Shown here in pieces: positions 16,801 to 26,202 of a stretch of 64,000 nt of DNA. Each line of letters opens with the position of its first letter. The first letter of the stretch is position 1. Position numbers and translations under genes: made by a program. The DNA is taken from positions 868,001-932,000 of the forward strand of contig BPKM01000001.1 in the NCBI GenBank assembly GCA_026005135.1, read 5' to 3'. This DNA comes from Leptospiraceae bacterium. GTDB lineage: Bacteria > Spirochaetota > Leptospiria > Leptospirales > Leptonemataceae. The notes under the pieces were generated by a model. It saw only the letters and a program-made list of their open reading frames with translations. It did no database searches and had not been told where the DNA came from.

Positions 16801-18951
16801 ATGAAGACGACAAGATTTTATAATATATTAAAAACTGAAAAAGTTAATATAGAAATATTGATAGCAAAAATTCGTTTGATTTTAAGTATACTATATATAT
16901 TTACAATATTACAAAAAATTTTATTAGGTATTTTAAAATTTGAATTAATATCTTATTATATTATTTCTTGGGTTATTGTTTTTTCTTATTCATTATATCT
17001 ATATATTTATTACAAAAATAACAATTATAATAAATATGTATTATATATAACTCTAGTACTAGATTATATTATTATTTTTTCTGTTAATTATTTGCTATCT
17101 TACTTGCAGGTTAAAAAAATTCCTTTAATTGTTAGTCCATTGAATATCATATTTTATATTTTTGTTGCAGTTAATATTACAAGATTAAATTTAAGATTCT
17201 CATTATTTTCAATTAGTCTAACATCATTAATTTATATTATAATGCTTTTTACAGATTTATTTTTTTATACTAATATTACCCCTAAATTATTACTAAGTGG
17301 ATATTTAGATCACATAGTAATATTATTTATTGTTAGTTTGTTTTCTTTATCTTTCCTTAAAGTATTAAAGACTAATATTCAAAACAACTTTTCTTACATG
17401 GAAAATATATTTAAGAATATAACTTTTATAGTGAAACAATTAAGAAACATAGATTTACAGAAAAGCGATTTTACCTTAATCCAGCAAACTTTAAAACGAT
17501 TACATATATTATTAGATTCAACACTTAGCTTTATAGTGTTTAAAAATAAAATTTATTATGAAACTAAGATAGATGATCCTATAATTGAAACTTTTAAAAG
17601 AAATATAGATTACATAATAAATAAGATAACTAAATATAAAAAAGATACAATTTCTATTAAGTATTTTCATAATCTTTTGAGGAATTTAAATTATGAATTT
17701 GAACCTATCGCTAATTTTTTTGAAAAGTATAACATTAAAGAAATATTTTTTACAAAGTTTTATTATAATGATGATATAGTATATTATATTTTTTTTATAG
17801 AAAATATAAAAGATAATATTAATGTTATGATTTCAAAAATCATCTTAGAACAGTTAGAAAAAAATTTATTATACAGAAATTATATAAAAAAAATACAAGA
17901 ATCAACGAATTTACTTTTAACAGAAAATAAAATAAATAATAGTAATATTATAAATATAAAAAATCTAAAACCATATGAATTATCTAATTGTGAGGGTTTT
18001 ATAACAGCAGATCCTCAAATGATAGAAATTTTAAATAGGGTAAAAAAAATTTCAAAAACAAATATTCCTGTCTTAATTGTTGGAGAAACTGGTGTTGGAA
18101 AAGAAAAATTGGCAGAAATTATACATAAATTGAGTGAAAGGAATAACGGTCCATTTATAAAAATCAATTGTGCTGCTATACCATCAGATCTTTTAGAATC
18201 AGAATTATTTGGTTATGAAAAAGGTGCATTTACTGGTGCAATTCAATCTAAACCTGGAAGGTTTGAACTAGCAATGAATGGAACAATTCTATTAGACGAA
18301 ATAGGAGATATGCCAATAAATTTACAATCAAAACTATTACTTGTTTTACAGGATAAAAAAATTGAAAGAATTGGAGCAATTGAATCAAAATATATAGATG
18401 TACGAATTATTGCTGCAACAAACCATAATTTAGAAGAATTAATTAAACAAAAAAAATTTAGGGAAGATTTATATTATAGATTATCTGGATTTAAGATAGA
18501 GATACCTCCACTTAGAAAAAGAAAAAATGATATTCCTTTGTTATTAGATTATTTTATATCTAAATATACAGATATAAGACTTAACTTTTCTAAAGAAGCT
18601 TTAGAATTTTTATTAAATCAACCCTGGTATGGTAATGTAAGAGAGTTTGAATTTTTTGTTCAACGATTAATATCATTAATAGACCGTGAAAAGACTTTGA
18701 TTACAATTGAGGATTTAAAAGATATTTTAGACTTTAATAAACAAAATATTATTGATTACGAATTTATTGAAAAACGTATTAATAACTTAGAAAAATTTAG
18801 TTTAAAATTGGAAATTCAAAATATTGAAAAAAGATACATAGAGTTTGCATTAAAAAAGTCAAAAGGTAATTTAAGTAAATGTGCAAAAATGTTAAATATT
18901 CCTAAAACAACACTTTATGATAAAATTCAAAAATATAAAATTTTATATTAA
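16801..18951 (+). CDS. Membrane-anchored sigma-54-dependent transcriptional activator
   Basis: A 716-residue bacterial enhancer-binding protein. The first 190 residues form about six membrane helices with short loops. Residues 200-390 are a cytoplasmic sensor region without a recognised receiver domain. The AAA+ domain (about 400-630) shows Walker A GETGVGKEKL (about 427), GAFTGA (475-480, the sigma-54-contact loop), Walker B-like TILLDEIGDMP, and the arginine-bearing FREDLYYRL. The C-terminus (about 685-716) is a Fis-type helix-turn-helix (GNLSKCAKMLNIPKTTLYDKI). It lacks an obvious ribosome-binding site. With divergent lipoprotein gene, sigma-54 promoter and dyad site, it looks like a dedicated one-target regulator. 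The signal sensed by the membrane part is unknown. Confidence 0.92.
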   Translation: MKTTRFYNILKTEKVNIEILIAKIRLILSILYIFTILQKILLGILKFELISYYIISWVIVFSYSLYLYIYYKNNNYNKYVLYITLVLDYIIIFSVNYLLSYLQVKKIPLIVSPLNIIFYIFVAVNITRLNLRFSLFSISLTSLIYIIMLFTDLFFYTNITPKLLLSGYLDHIVILFIVSLFSLSFLKVLKTNIQNNFSYMENIFKNITFIVKQLRNIDLQKSDFTLIQQTLKRLHILLDSTLSFIVFKNKIYYETKIDDPIIETFKRNIDYIINKITKYKKDTISIKYFHNLLRNLNYEFEPIANFFEKYNIKEIFFTKFYYNDDIVYYIFFIENIKDNINVMISKIILEQLEKNLLYRNYIKKIQESTNLLLTENKINNSNIINIKNLKPYELSNCEGFITADPQMIEILNRVKKISKTNIPVLIVGETGVGKEKLAEIIHKLSERNNGPFIKINCAAIPSDLLESELFGYEKGAFTGAIQSKPGRFELAMNGTILLDEIGDMPINLQSKLLLVLQDKKIERIGAIESKYIDVRIIAATNHNLEELIKQKKFREDLYYRLSGFKIEIPPLRKRKNDIPLLLDYFISKYTDIRLNFSKEALEFLLNQPWYGNVREFEFFVQRLISLIDREKTLITIEDLKDILDFNKQNIIDYEFIEKRINNLEKFSLKLEIQNIEKRYIEFALKKSKGNLSKCAKMLNIPKTTLYDKIQKYKILY

Positions 18952-19085
18952 GCATTAATTAAATTGATACAAAATTTCAAGATTAATATTTTGAAATACC
19001 TAAATAAAAAATTTTAGGTTAACATTATAAATTAAGATTATTTTTTTATTTTTTTTCTTAAAATTAAGTTACTATAATAAACTCG

Positions 19086-19263
19086 GCTCTGTTGCATAAA
19101 AGTATATGATTTGCTATTTATAAAAATATTTATCAACATTCTTAGACAATTTTTCGTGATATGAAAAAAGTATTAAATTTTTAAACATATGCTAGTATTA
19201 TTTGAAAAAAGTTTCGCTTTTATAAAAAATTTTGCTTTAAAATGGGAGTTATGCAACAAAGCC
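19086..19263 (+). mobile_element. MITE copy B (178 bp, most intact ends)
   Basis: Terminal inverted repeats GGCTCTGTTGCATAA (left) and TTATGCAACAAAGCC (right), 14 of 15 bases complementary. The interior is AT-rich and non-coding and shares blocks with copy A (CAATTTTTCGTG-like, GCTTTTATAAAAAATTTTGC). No convincing 9-base target duplication is visible. It lies 25 bases from the IS481-family element. Together with the 134 bases after the activator gene (18952-19085, which hold two weak AT hairpins, ATTTCAA/TTGAAAT and ACCTAAA/TTTAGGT), it fills the 337-bp gap before the insertion sequence. Confidence 0.75.
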
Positions 19264-19288
19264 AATAAAAAATTAAAATAAAAAAAAA

Positions 19289-20486
19289 TGTAAGACATCA
19301 TGACATAGGTTACTCACTGAGCCATGTCAAATTTCTTTTTAAAAAATACTTCTGCTGGTGTCAAGTAGTTAATAGAACTATGGACTCTTTGTTCATTATA
19401 AAATTTTAGAAATTTATTAAGTTGATATTTTATTTCACTTAATGGTTTACCATGTAAATCTAATCTTAAAATATACAAGAGTAATGTTCGATGAAATCGT
19501 TCTACCTTACCATTAAGTTGTGGTGTATAAGGTCGAATTCTTTTATGAATAATGTTATAAGATTGCAAAACACTTTCAAAAGCGGAAGGTTTACTTTCTT
19601 TTTTTCTTTTTGAATTTAGATGTGAAATATAATGATTTGTAAATTCAACTCCATTGTCTGTTTGGACTATTTCAGGTATTCCATATTGATTGATAAAATT
19701 TTTTAAACTTAAAGCACTATTCCAATTACTAACTTCGTTATGGACTTCTAAATATGCAAATCTGCTACAATCGTCTATGAAAGTTGTAAGAAAAATAGGA
19801 TTACCGTTGTCATCGCTAAATCCTGCATATAAAGTATCCATTTGGACTCTTTCAAGCGGTTCTGAGGCATTATAACGCTTCTTATGGGGATTTTTTTTGA
19901 TTTTGTATCTTTTGGATAAACCGTTTCTTTTGATAACTCTATCAATAGTAGCAGGGGAAACATAAATACCATGTTGAATTTTTATGAAATGAAAAAGAAT
20001 TCTTCCACCAGACCCTCCTGTTTCTTTCCTTGCTTTTAAAACCAATTGTTCTATTTCTGAGGATATCCTATTAGGAGAGGTATGAGGTCTACGACTTCTA
20101 TATCGAAACTCTTTAATATCATAGTTATTCTCTTTAAATCTTTTTATCCATTTATGAAAAGTCTTTTTAGTAGTCCCATTAAGAGCACAACATTTTTGTA
20201 TCGTATAGTTGTTAGCTAGATACATTTCGATAATGGAAATCATTAAAGAAGCATTTTTACGAATTTCAAAATCTTTAGTATATTTTAAATTTTCTTTGAT
20301 TTTTAAGAGGATAAAATTATATTTGTTTTTAACTTTATTCATAGGTTACTCCTGTTCAGTTTAGTTTTATGGTTATTGACAAAAACTCAGGAGTAACCTC
20401 TTTTTCCAATATTTTTATAAATATTTATTATTGTTATTTTAGGTTACTATAATTATTTATAGTAACCTATGTACTGATATTATACA
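19289..20486 (-). mobile_element. Complete IS481-family insertion sequence (1198 bp)
   Basis: Terminal inverted repeats begin TGTA and match at 21 of 26 positions (19289-19314 and 20461-20486); the core ACATAGGTTACT is identical. TGT ends and about 1.2 kb length suit the IS481 family. The transposase stop lies at the inner edge of the left end. AGGTTACT recurs inside: a 12-bp inverted repeat (20343-20354 with 20388-20399) abuts the transposase start and supplies its AGGAG ribosome-binding site, and a perfect 12-bp hairpin (20441-20452 with 20457-20468) overlaps the right end. These may be transposase sites or block read-in. No clear target duplication is seen. Confidence 0.85.
19314..20342 (-). 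CDS. IS481-family transposase
   Basis: A 342-residue DDE transposase. An N-terminal helix-turn-helix (about residues 45-85, TIQKCCALNGTTKKTFHKWIKRF) is followed by a linker with RSRRPHTSP and a second DNA-binding helix (SPATIDRVIKRNGLSKR). The rve catalytic core shows the acidic triad as QMDTLY, QTDNGVEF and NGKVERFHRT. The C-terminus ends with YNEQRVHSSINYLTPAEVF, typical of IS481/IS3-type enzymes. It appears intact. Start ATG at 20342 has AGGAG six bases upstream within the inner repeat. The length and ends argue that this copy could be active. Confidence 0.93.
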   Translation of the reverse strand: MNKVKNKYNFILLKIKENLKYTKDFEIRKNASLMISIIEMYLANNYTIQKCCALNGTTKKTFHKWIKRFKENNYDIKEFRYRSRRPHTSPNRISSEIEQLVLKARKETGGSGGRILFHFIKIQHGIYVSPATIDRVIKRNGLSKRYKIKKNPHKKRYNASEPLERVQMDTLYAGFSDDNGNPIFLTTFIDDCSRFAYLEVHNEVSNWNSALSLKNFINQYGIPEIVQTDNGVEFTNHYISHLNSKRKKESKPSAFESVLQSYNIIHKRIRPYTPQLNGKVERFHRTLLLYILRLDLHGKPLSEIKYQLNKFLKFYNEQRVHSSINYLTPAEVFFKKKFDMAQ

Positions 20487-20487
20487 A

Positions 20488-20698
20488 AGTATATTTTAAA
20501 TTTTATTTGACTTTTAAGAGGATAAAATTATATTTGTTTTTAACTTTATTCATAGGTTACTCCTGTTCAGTTTAGTTTTATGGTTATTGACAAAAACTCA
20601 GGAGTAACCTCTTTTTCCAATATTTTTATAAATATTTATTATTGTTATTTTAGGTTACTATAATTATTTATAGTAACCTATGTACTGATATTATACAA
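20488..20698 (-). mobile_element. Duplicated right-end fragment of the same IS (211 bp)
   Basis: This segment repeats 20277-20487 at an offset of exactly 211 bases with only two substitutions near its beginning. It contains the first 21 or so transposase codons, the inner repeats, the hairpin and the right terminal end (TATACA at 20692-20697). It is therefore a remnant of a second IS copy abutting the complete one, either left after one IS inserted into another or produced by tandem duplication. Its near-identity implies a recent event. Confidence 0.85.
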
Positions 20699-20753
20699 CC
20701 CTAAAAAAATATCTACTTTTCACGTTATAGAATAAAGATTTTTTGTCTTATCA

Positions 20754-21524
20754 ATGATAAAGAATATTCAGAATAAAATAGAGTATTTAAAAATCTTAGG
20801 AATGGATTTTCTTAAATTAACCAATAATGTTCCATTAGAAAAATTATTAAAAATTAGTGAACAATGTGAACATGAAAAAATTATACATTTATTATCTTCT
20901 GATCTCAATAAAAATATTTTCTTTTTAAAATTATTACCAACAGATGACTTAATTAAAATAATCAACCACATCAATATACAGGATTTAATTTTTATTATAC
21001 ATGAATTTTCTATTGAGGAGTTGGAATTTTTATTAAAACAATTTTTAATAGACGAAATCATCAATATTATTAAAATACTTGGTGCAAAAAGGATTCGCGT
21101 TGCTATTTCTGAACTTGGATTAAATAAAGCTGTTCATATCATAAAAATAATTAAAATTAGAAAATTAGAAGAATTATTAATAAATATTTCTTTTGAAGAA
21201 CTATTAAAATTATCTAAGGTTCTGGAAATTTCTCATTTAAAAAAATGGTTTAGAAAAAAAAGTATTGATGAAACAGTAAAGTTAATACAATATGTTGGTA
21301 CTCAAAATTTATTGGATTTATTTTTATCTCTTGGTATTGATAAATCTCTTGCAATATTAGAATTATTAACAGTGGAAAATACAATTATATTAATCCATCA
21401 AATTAAAAAGATGAAATTACCTAAAATATATAAAGAGCAATTAGAAGCATTATATGAACAAAAAGAAATAAATAAGAAATCAAAAAAATCGAAAAAAGTA
21501 AAGAAAACTCGAAAAAAATATTAA
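20754..21524 (+). CDS. Hypothetical helical repeat protein with lysine-rich tail
   Basis: A 256-residue protein I cannot name. It is made almost wholly of short amphipathic helices of 20-25 residues with similar rhythm (LLKISEQCEHEKIIHLL, DDLIKIINHINIQDLIFIIH, LDEII...ILGAKRIRV, ELGLNKAVHIIKIIK), suggesting an alpha-solenoid resembling FliG or MgtE N-terminal repeats. The tail, from about residue 232, is strongly basic (KKSKKSKKVKKTRKK), which could bind nucleic acid or acidic lipid. No signal peptide. It starts 55 bases after the IS fragment and its stop overlaps the convergent murG gene by 4 bases. Confidence 0.55.
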   Translation: MIKNIQNKIEYLKILGMDFLKLTNNVPLEKLLKISEQCEHEKIIHLLSSDLNKNIFFLKLLPTDDLIKIINHINIQDLIFIIHEFSIEELEFLLKQFLIDEIINIIKILGAKRIRVAISELGLNKAVHIIKIIKIRKLEELLINISFEELLKLSKVLEISHLKKWFRKKSIDETVKLIQYVGTQNLLDLFLSLGIDKSLAILELLTVENTIILIHQIKKMKLPKIYKEQLEALYEQKEINKKSKKSKKVKKTRKKY

Positions 21525-22600
21525 TTCAATATATGATTTTTAATAATTTGTGCTGGATTATCTTTAAAACGTAATTTTTCTATATTCTTTTTGAAATTAT
21601 TATAATTATTCAAAATTGTATTAATTGCATCGAATAAATTTTCTGGTTCTGTTTTTTTTGTATAGATTATAATACCTGCCTTATGTTCTTCTATATATTT
21701 CGCATTTTCGTATTGATGATTATCTTTTGCATAGGGATAGGGAATTAATATCATTGGAAGGCTAAAAAGGATTCCTTCTGTTATATTTCCAGCACCAGAT
21801 CTACAAATCATTAGATCAGATTTTTTAAAATATTCATTAATCTCTGTGGAAAAGCCAAAACATTCTATTTGATTTTTAAATTCTAAATTATTTATGCGAT
21901 ATTGAAATTCTTCATAATGTGGAATTCCAGTTTGTAAAATCCAGTAAAATTTTTTGGAAAAATCTGGATATTTTATCCATAAATTCCATATCATCTCATT
22001 AATTTGTTTCGCTCCCTGACTACCTCCTGTTATAAATATAGTTTGAATTTTTTTATTATTTGTTTTATTTTGTACGAAAAAAAAGAGTTCTTTTCTAATA
22101 GGATTTCCCGTAATAATACTTTTTTTATAAATATAAAAATATTTTTTTTTATCGATAGGAAATGTTAAAAATATTTTTTCTGCAAAATAGGAAAATAGTT
22201 TTGTTACATTACCAGGAATTACATTTTGTTCACATAAATAAATTTCTTTATTCATTAAAATACCAGCAATAATTGCTGGAACAGTTGGATATCCTCCCAT
22301 TCCAATAATTATATTAATTTTATGCTTTCTTATAATTTTTATAGAAATTAAAATAGATGTTATGATTTTAATAGGGAAAAAAATTATATCTTTTATGTTT
22401 TTCGAGAGTTTTGGAGCATCATAATAATATGGATTTATATTTTTTTTACTGAATTCTGTATAGTTTCGATTTCTTAATAATGTTAAAAAATAGGTATTTG
22501 TACAATTAGATAATTCCTGATATAAAGCTATTCCAGGAGAAATATGACCACCTGTTCCACCAGCTACTATTAAAATATTTTTATTTGTTTTTTTCTTCAT
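21521..22600 (-). CDS. murG: UDP-GlcNAc:lipid I N-acetylglucosaminyltransferase MurG
   Basis: MurG adds GlcNAc to lipid I to make lipid II at the inner face of the membrane. The 359-residue protein has the GT-B start ILIVAGGTGGHISPGIALYQEL (GGTGGH is the diphosphate-binding loop), GMGGYPTVPAIIAGIL, LCEQNVIPG, FITGGSQGAKQIN, and the donor-binding CRSGAGNITEGILFSLPMILIPYP followed by KDNHQYENA. The start overlaps the end of ftsW by 20 bases, and it is the last gene of the minus-strand murF-mraY-murD-ftsW-murG cluster. Confidence 0.95.
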   Translation of the reverse strand: MKKKTNKNILIVAGGTGGHISPGIALYQELSNCTNTYFLTLLRNRNYTEFSKKNINPYYYDAPKLSKNIKDIIFFPIKIITSILISIKIIRKHKINIIIGMGGYPTVPAIIAGILMNKEIYLCEQNVIPGNVTKLFSYFAEKIFLTFPIDKKKYFYIYKKSIITGNPIRKELFFFVQNKTNNKKIQTIFITGGSQGAKQINEMIWNLWIKYPDFSKKFYWILQTGIPHYEEFQYRINNLEFKNQIECFGFSTEINEYFKKSDLMICRSGAGNITEGILFSLPMILIPYPYAKDNHQYENAKYIEEHKAGIIIYTKKTEPENLFDAINTILNNYNNFKKNIEKLRFKDNPAQIIKNHILN

Positions 22601-23699
22601 AAGATTGATTTTTTGTTAGATTTAAAAATAATCCCATCATAATATAATAACTAATTAATGAAGAACCACCATAACTGATAAAAGGAAGTCCAATACCTGT
22701 TGTAGGTATTAAACCTGTTGTTACAGAAATATTTATTAGAACCTGAACTATAAATAAAATAATAATGCCCGAAGCAAATAAAAAAATAAAGGGATCTTTT
22801 ATATTTTTTATTAGAAAATATGCTCTTAAAAATATTAAAAAATATAAGATTAAAATAAAATACGAACCGATGATTCCAGAACTTTCTGCAATTAATGCAT
22901 ATATAAAATCTGTATAACCATAAGTTAAATATCTATGTGCAATTGCCTGGGATATATCTGTACCGTATAAACCACCTTCTTTAAAAGCTCTAAAAGACAT
23001 AACAAGTTGATAACCTTTATCAAAACGATAATCATAAGGATTTAACCATACTTTAATTCGTTCTAATCGATATGGTTGAAAAACAGCTAAAATAAAAACG
23101 AAAGGAGATATAGAAACACCTATTAAAAATAGACGTATCCATGGATAACCCATTAAAAATAATAAAAGAATGAATACAATTAATAATAATAACATTGTAC
23201 CATAATGTGGTTGAATAAATAATAAAAAAAGAATAATAAATACAGGAAAAAAATCTAAAATGTAATGTTTAAAATGTTCTTTATAATTGAAAGTTTCTAA
23301 TAAATTGGCAAGGTATAATAAAAAACTAATTTTTACAAATTCTGAGGGTTGTAAGGTAAATGATCCTATTTGAATCCAGCGTTTAAAATCAAAAGAATTA
23401 GAAGAACTAACAGATTTCCCAATACCGGGTAAAAAAACTAAAAACATAAAACCAATAGATAGATAAACAATAATTTTATTATATTTTTTTAATAAATCTA
23501 TAGGTATAATAAGAGCAATTAACATACATAATATTCCAATAAAATGCCATTGTATTTGTTTATGAGAAAAATAAAAAACATCATTAAATTGATGATAGGC
23601 AATAATAGAAGAAGAGGAAAATAAAAACCATGTACCTGATATAATTAAAATAAATAATAGTAATAAAAATATTAAATCATATTCAAGATATTTTTTCAT
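22581..23699 (-). CDS. ftsW: Lipid II polymerase FtsW (SEDS family)
   Basis: A 372-residue SEDS glycosyltransferase with about ten membrane helices, polymerising lipid II at the septum. Characteristic pieces: GTWFLFSSSSIIAYHQFND at the first helix, SFTLQPSEFVKISFLLYLA (the conserved QPSE block), GTMLLLLIVF, RLERIKVWLNPYDYRFDKGYQLVMSFRAFKEGGLYGTDISQAIA (the catalytic-loop region with GxG replaced by GGLYG), SGIIGSYFIL and GIGLPFISYGGSSL. Position next to murG and murD supports FtsW over RodA. The ATG overlaps the end of murD by 4 bases. Confidence 0.92.
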   Translation of the reverse strand: MKKYLEYDLIFLLLLFILIISGTWFLFSSSSIIAYHQFNDVFYFSHKQIQWHFIGILCMLIALIIPIDLLKKYNKIIVYLSIGFMFLVFLPGIGKSVSSSNSFDFKRWIQIGSFTLQPSEFVKISFLLYLANLLETFNYKEHFKHYILDFFPVFIILFLLFIQPHYGTMLLLLIVFILLLFLMGYPWIRLFLIGVSISPFVFILAVFQPYRLERIKVWLNPYDYRFDKGYQLVMSFRAFKEGGLYGTDISQAIAHRYLTYGYTDFIYALIAESSGIIGSYFILILYFLIFLRAYFLIKNIKDPFIFLFASGIIILFIVQVLINISVTTGLIPTTGIGLPFISYGGSSLISYYIMMGLFLNLTKNQSYEEKNK

Positions 23700-25093
23700 A
23701 ACTCTATATTTTCAACCAGTCGATTAAAATATTCTCCTCTTTCTTTATAGTTTTTAAATTGATCAAAAGATGCACAGGCTGGACTTAATAATACAACATA
23801 TTTTTGATCAGATTTTCTAATTTTTTTAAGTTGATTGATTGCTTCTTTAAATGCATCTTCCATTGTTTCGAATGATGTATCTAAATTTAGCTGTTCTTTA
23901 ATTTTTAAAGCTGCGCTTCCATAAGGAAATAAAAATAAACGATTCTTTTTAAAAATATCTAAATCTTTTATAACTGAAAAATTTAAATTTTTATCAAGCC
24001 CACCAATTAATAATAAAATGATAGAATTTTCAAAACTTTTTATAGCAGAAATTAAGGATTGAATCGTTGTTGATTTACTATCATTTACAAAAATAATATT
24101 ATTAATTTGTTTTATAATCTGTAATCGAAATGGTAATCCTTTATAATTTTTTATTATATTTAGAAATTTATTATAATCAAATTTAATATGATTTTGTTTA
24201 AAAAATTGTTCTACTGCTTTTATAGAGAAATATAAGTTTATTCTATTATGAAAGCTATCAATAGGAAAGTCTGTCCAATAAAATTTATTCTGAAATATTT
24301 CTATAAATTCTTTTTGAATATCTTTTTCTTTAATTTTTATTGTTTCTATCTGTGTTAATTTATCTTGTAAATTATATTGCTGAATTAAATCTAAAACTTG
24401 TTGATTTATAATTAATACCTGATGTGGTTTATGATATAAAGGAATAATATTTAATTTTGCCAGTAAATAATCTTTTAAAGAATCATATCTATCTAAATGA
24501 TCTTCTGCAAGATTTAAAAAAATACTTATATCTGCATTAAAATAATTTAATTTTTCTAATTGATAAGAAGAACATTCTATTACTAAAACTTCTGGTAGGA
24601 TTTGTTTTTTTATATAATTCAATACAATTTCAGCAAGAGGAATGCCATAATTTCCACATTCTATTGCATCAATATTTTGTGAACGTAATATTGTTGCAAT
24701 TAAGTTTGTTGTAGTAGATTTTCCATCTGTTCCTGTAATTGCAATTATATAAGGTCTTTTTTTAAAATAATAAAATAACACATAAAAACTAAAGTCTAAT
24801 TCTCCTATAACAGGAATATTCTTTTTTTCTAATTCTTGAACAATAAAAGATTGTCGAGGAAATCCTGGAGATATAATACAATAATCAAAATGATATTGAT
24901 TTAATAAATTAGAAATATGATTTTGATCATTTAAACCCAAATGTGATAGGTTATAAACATCGGTAAATTCTAAATTTTTATTATCATCATAAACAAATAT
25001 TTTATCTGTAAATTCTTTTAATAAATTTATTATAGCATTACCTGTAATACCACCAGCACCAAGAATAAAATATGATTTGTTTTTTATATCCAT
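23696..25093 (-). CDS. murD: UDP-N-acetylmuramoyl-L-alanine--D-glutamate ligase MurD
   Basis: MurD adds D-glutamate to UDP-MurNAc-L-Ala. I place the start at the ATG at 25093, which overlaps the mraY stop as TAATG; an upstream in-frame extension of 29 codons lies wholly inside mraY and has no MurD similarity. The 465-residue product starts MDIKNKSYFILGAGGITGNA. It shows ATP-binding GTDGKSTTTNL (Asp instead of the commoner Asn), ECSSYQLEKL, LNLAEDHLDRYDSLKDYLLAK, FVNDSKSTTIQSLISAI and a C-terminal LLSPACASFDQFKNYKERGEYF, all standard Mur-ligase blocks. Confidence 0.94.
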   Translation of the reverse strand: MDIKNKSYFILGAGGITGNAIINLLKEFTDKIFVYDDNKNLEFTDVYNLSHLGLNDQNHISNLLNQYHFDYCIISPGFPRQSFIVQELEKKNIPVIGELDFSFYVLFYYFKKRPYIIAITGTDGKSTTTNLIATILRSQNIDAIECGNYGIPLAEIVLNYIKKQILPEVLVIECSSYQLEKLNYFNADISIFLNLAEDHLDRYDSLKDYLLAKLNIIPLYHKPHQVLIINQQVLDLIQQYNLQDKLTQIETIKIKEKDIQKEFIEIFQNKFYWTDFPIDSFHNRINLYFSIKAVEQFFKQNHIKFDYNKFLNIIKNYKGLPFRLQIIKQINNIIFVNDSKSTTIQSLISAIKSFENSIILLLIGGLDKNLNFSVIKDLDIFKKNRLFLFPYGSAALKIKEQLNLDTSFETMEDAFKEAINQLKKIRKSDQKYVVLLSPACASFDQFKNYKERGEYFNRLVENIEL

Positions 25094-26202
25094 TATTGTA
25101 ATCTTAATGTAGAAATAGCAATTAAGGATAAAATTATACCAATTAGCCAGAATCGAATAACAACACGTGTTTCTGGCCATCCCATAAGTTCGAAATGATG
25201 ATGAATAGGCGCCATTTTAAAGACTCTTTTCCCAGTCATTTTAAATGATGTTACCTGAATAATTACAGATAATGCTTCAATAACAAAAATACCTCCCAAA
25301 ATTAAAAACAAAATTTCTTTTTTTAAAATAATAATCGTCATCCCCAAGGCACCACCCAGTGCAAGAGAACCAGTATCTCCCATAAATACAAGAGCAGGTG
25401 GGGCATTATACCATAAAAAGCCGATACCAGCACCTGCAAGTGCAGATAAAAAAACAGAAATTTCATGTGCATTTTCTACATAAGCTATATTTAAGTAATC
25501 TGCAACTTTAGGAGTACCTGTTAGATAAGCTAATGCTCCTAAGGTAACTGTTACAATAGAAACTGTACCAATTGCTAATCCATCTAAACCATCAGTAAGA
25601 TTAACACCATGAATAGTGCCGAGTATTGCAAAATACCATAGTAAAATTGCTATAAACAATGGCATTGTTATTAAAGGATATTTATAAAAAGGAATAAATA
25701 AAGACGTTATTTGATAAGAGATACCATTGTTTCTATAAACTTCCTTAGGAGTATATTTATAATAAAAATAAATAAAAATAGAAGCTACAATAATGGTTAG
25801 TATCATTTTTGTTCTTGCTTTTAGACCATTTTTATTTTTGATTACTACTTTTGTATAATCATCTAAAAAACCAATTAAACCTAAAAGAACAGTACAGATT
25901 AATAATAAATTAAAATGGACATTATTAAAATTTCCAAATAAAATACAGGAAATAACAAGACTGAATAATATCATAATACCACCCATGGTCGGAGTACCAG
26001 CTTTAGATTGGTGAGATTTCGGACCATCTTCTCTTATTGTTTCCCCAAATTTTAATTTTTTTAACCATTGAATAGTTTTACTTCCTATTAAAAATGTTAT
26101 TATCATAGAAGTAAGTCCTGCAAGGGTTGCGCGAAAACTTACATATCCAAATATTCTAAAAAAGCCTGGTACGTCATAATGATTATATATATATTCAAAC
26201 AT
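25093..26202 (-). CDS. mraY: Phospho-N-acetylmuramoyl-pentapeptide transferase MraY
   Basis: MraY transfers phospho-MurNAc-pentapeptide to undecaprenyl phosphate, making lipid I. The 369-residue, ten-helix membrane protein shows KSHQSKAGTPTMGGIMIL, GFLDDYTKVV (the aspartate-rich Mg-binding loop DDYTK), HGVNLTDGLDGLAIG, GFLWYNAPPALVFMGDTGSLALGG and the C-terminal MAPIHHHFELMGWPETRVVIRFW with the diagnostic HHH. All these are essentially invariant. The start overlaps the end of murF by 8 bases. Confidence 0.97.
   Translation of the reverse strand: MFEYIYNHYDVPGFFRIFGYVSFRATLAGLTSMIITFLIGSKTIQWLKKLKFGETIREDGPKSHQSKAGTPTMGGIMILFSLVISCILFGNFNNVHFNLLLICTVLLGLIGFLDDYTKVVIKNKNGLKARTKMILTIIVASIFIYFYYKYTPKEVYRNNGISYQITSLFIPFYKYPLITMPLFIAILLWYFAILGTIHGVNLTDGLDGLAIGTVSIVTVTLGALAYLTGTPKVADYLNIAYVENAHEISVFLSALAGAGIGFLWYNAPPALVFMGDTGSLALGGALGMTIIILKKEILFLILGGIFVIEALSVIIQVTSFKMTGKRVFKMAPIHHHFELMGWPETRVVIRFWLIGIILSLIAISTLRLQ

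Noticed and set aside
25094..25180. N-terminal extension of murD (29 extra codons)
   Set aside because: The extension lies inside mraY. The ATG at 25093, overlapping the mraY stop, gives the standard MurD beginning.
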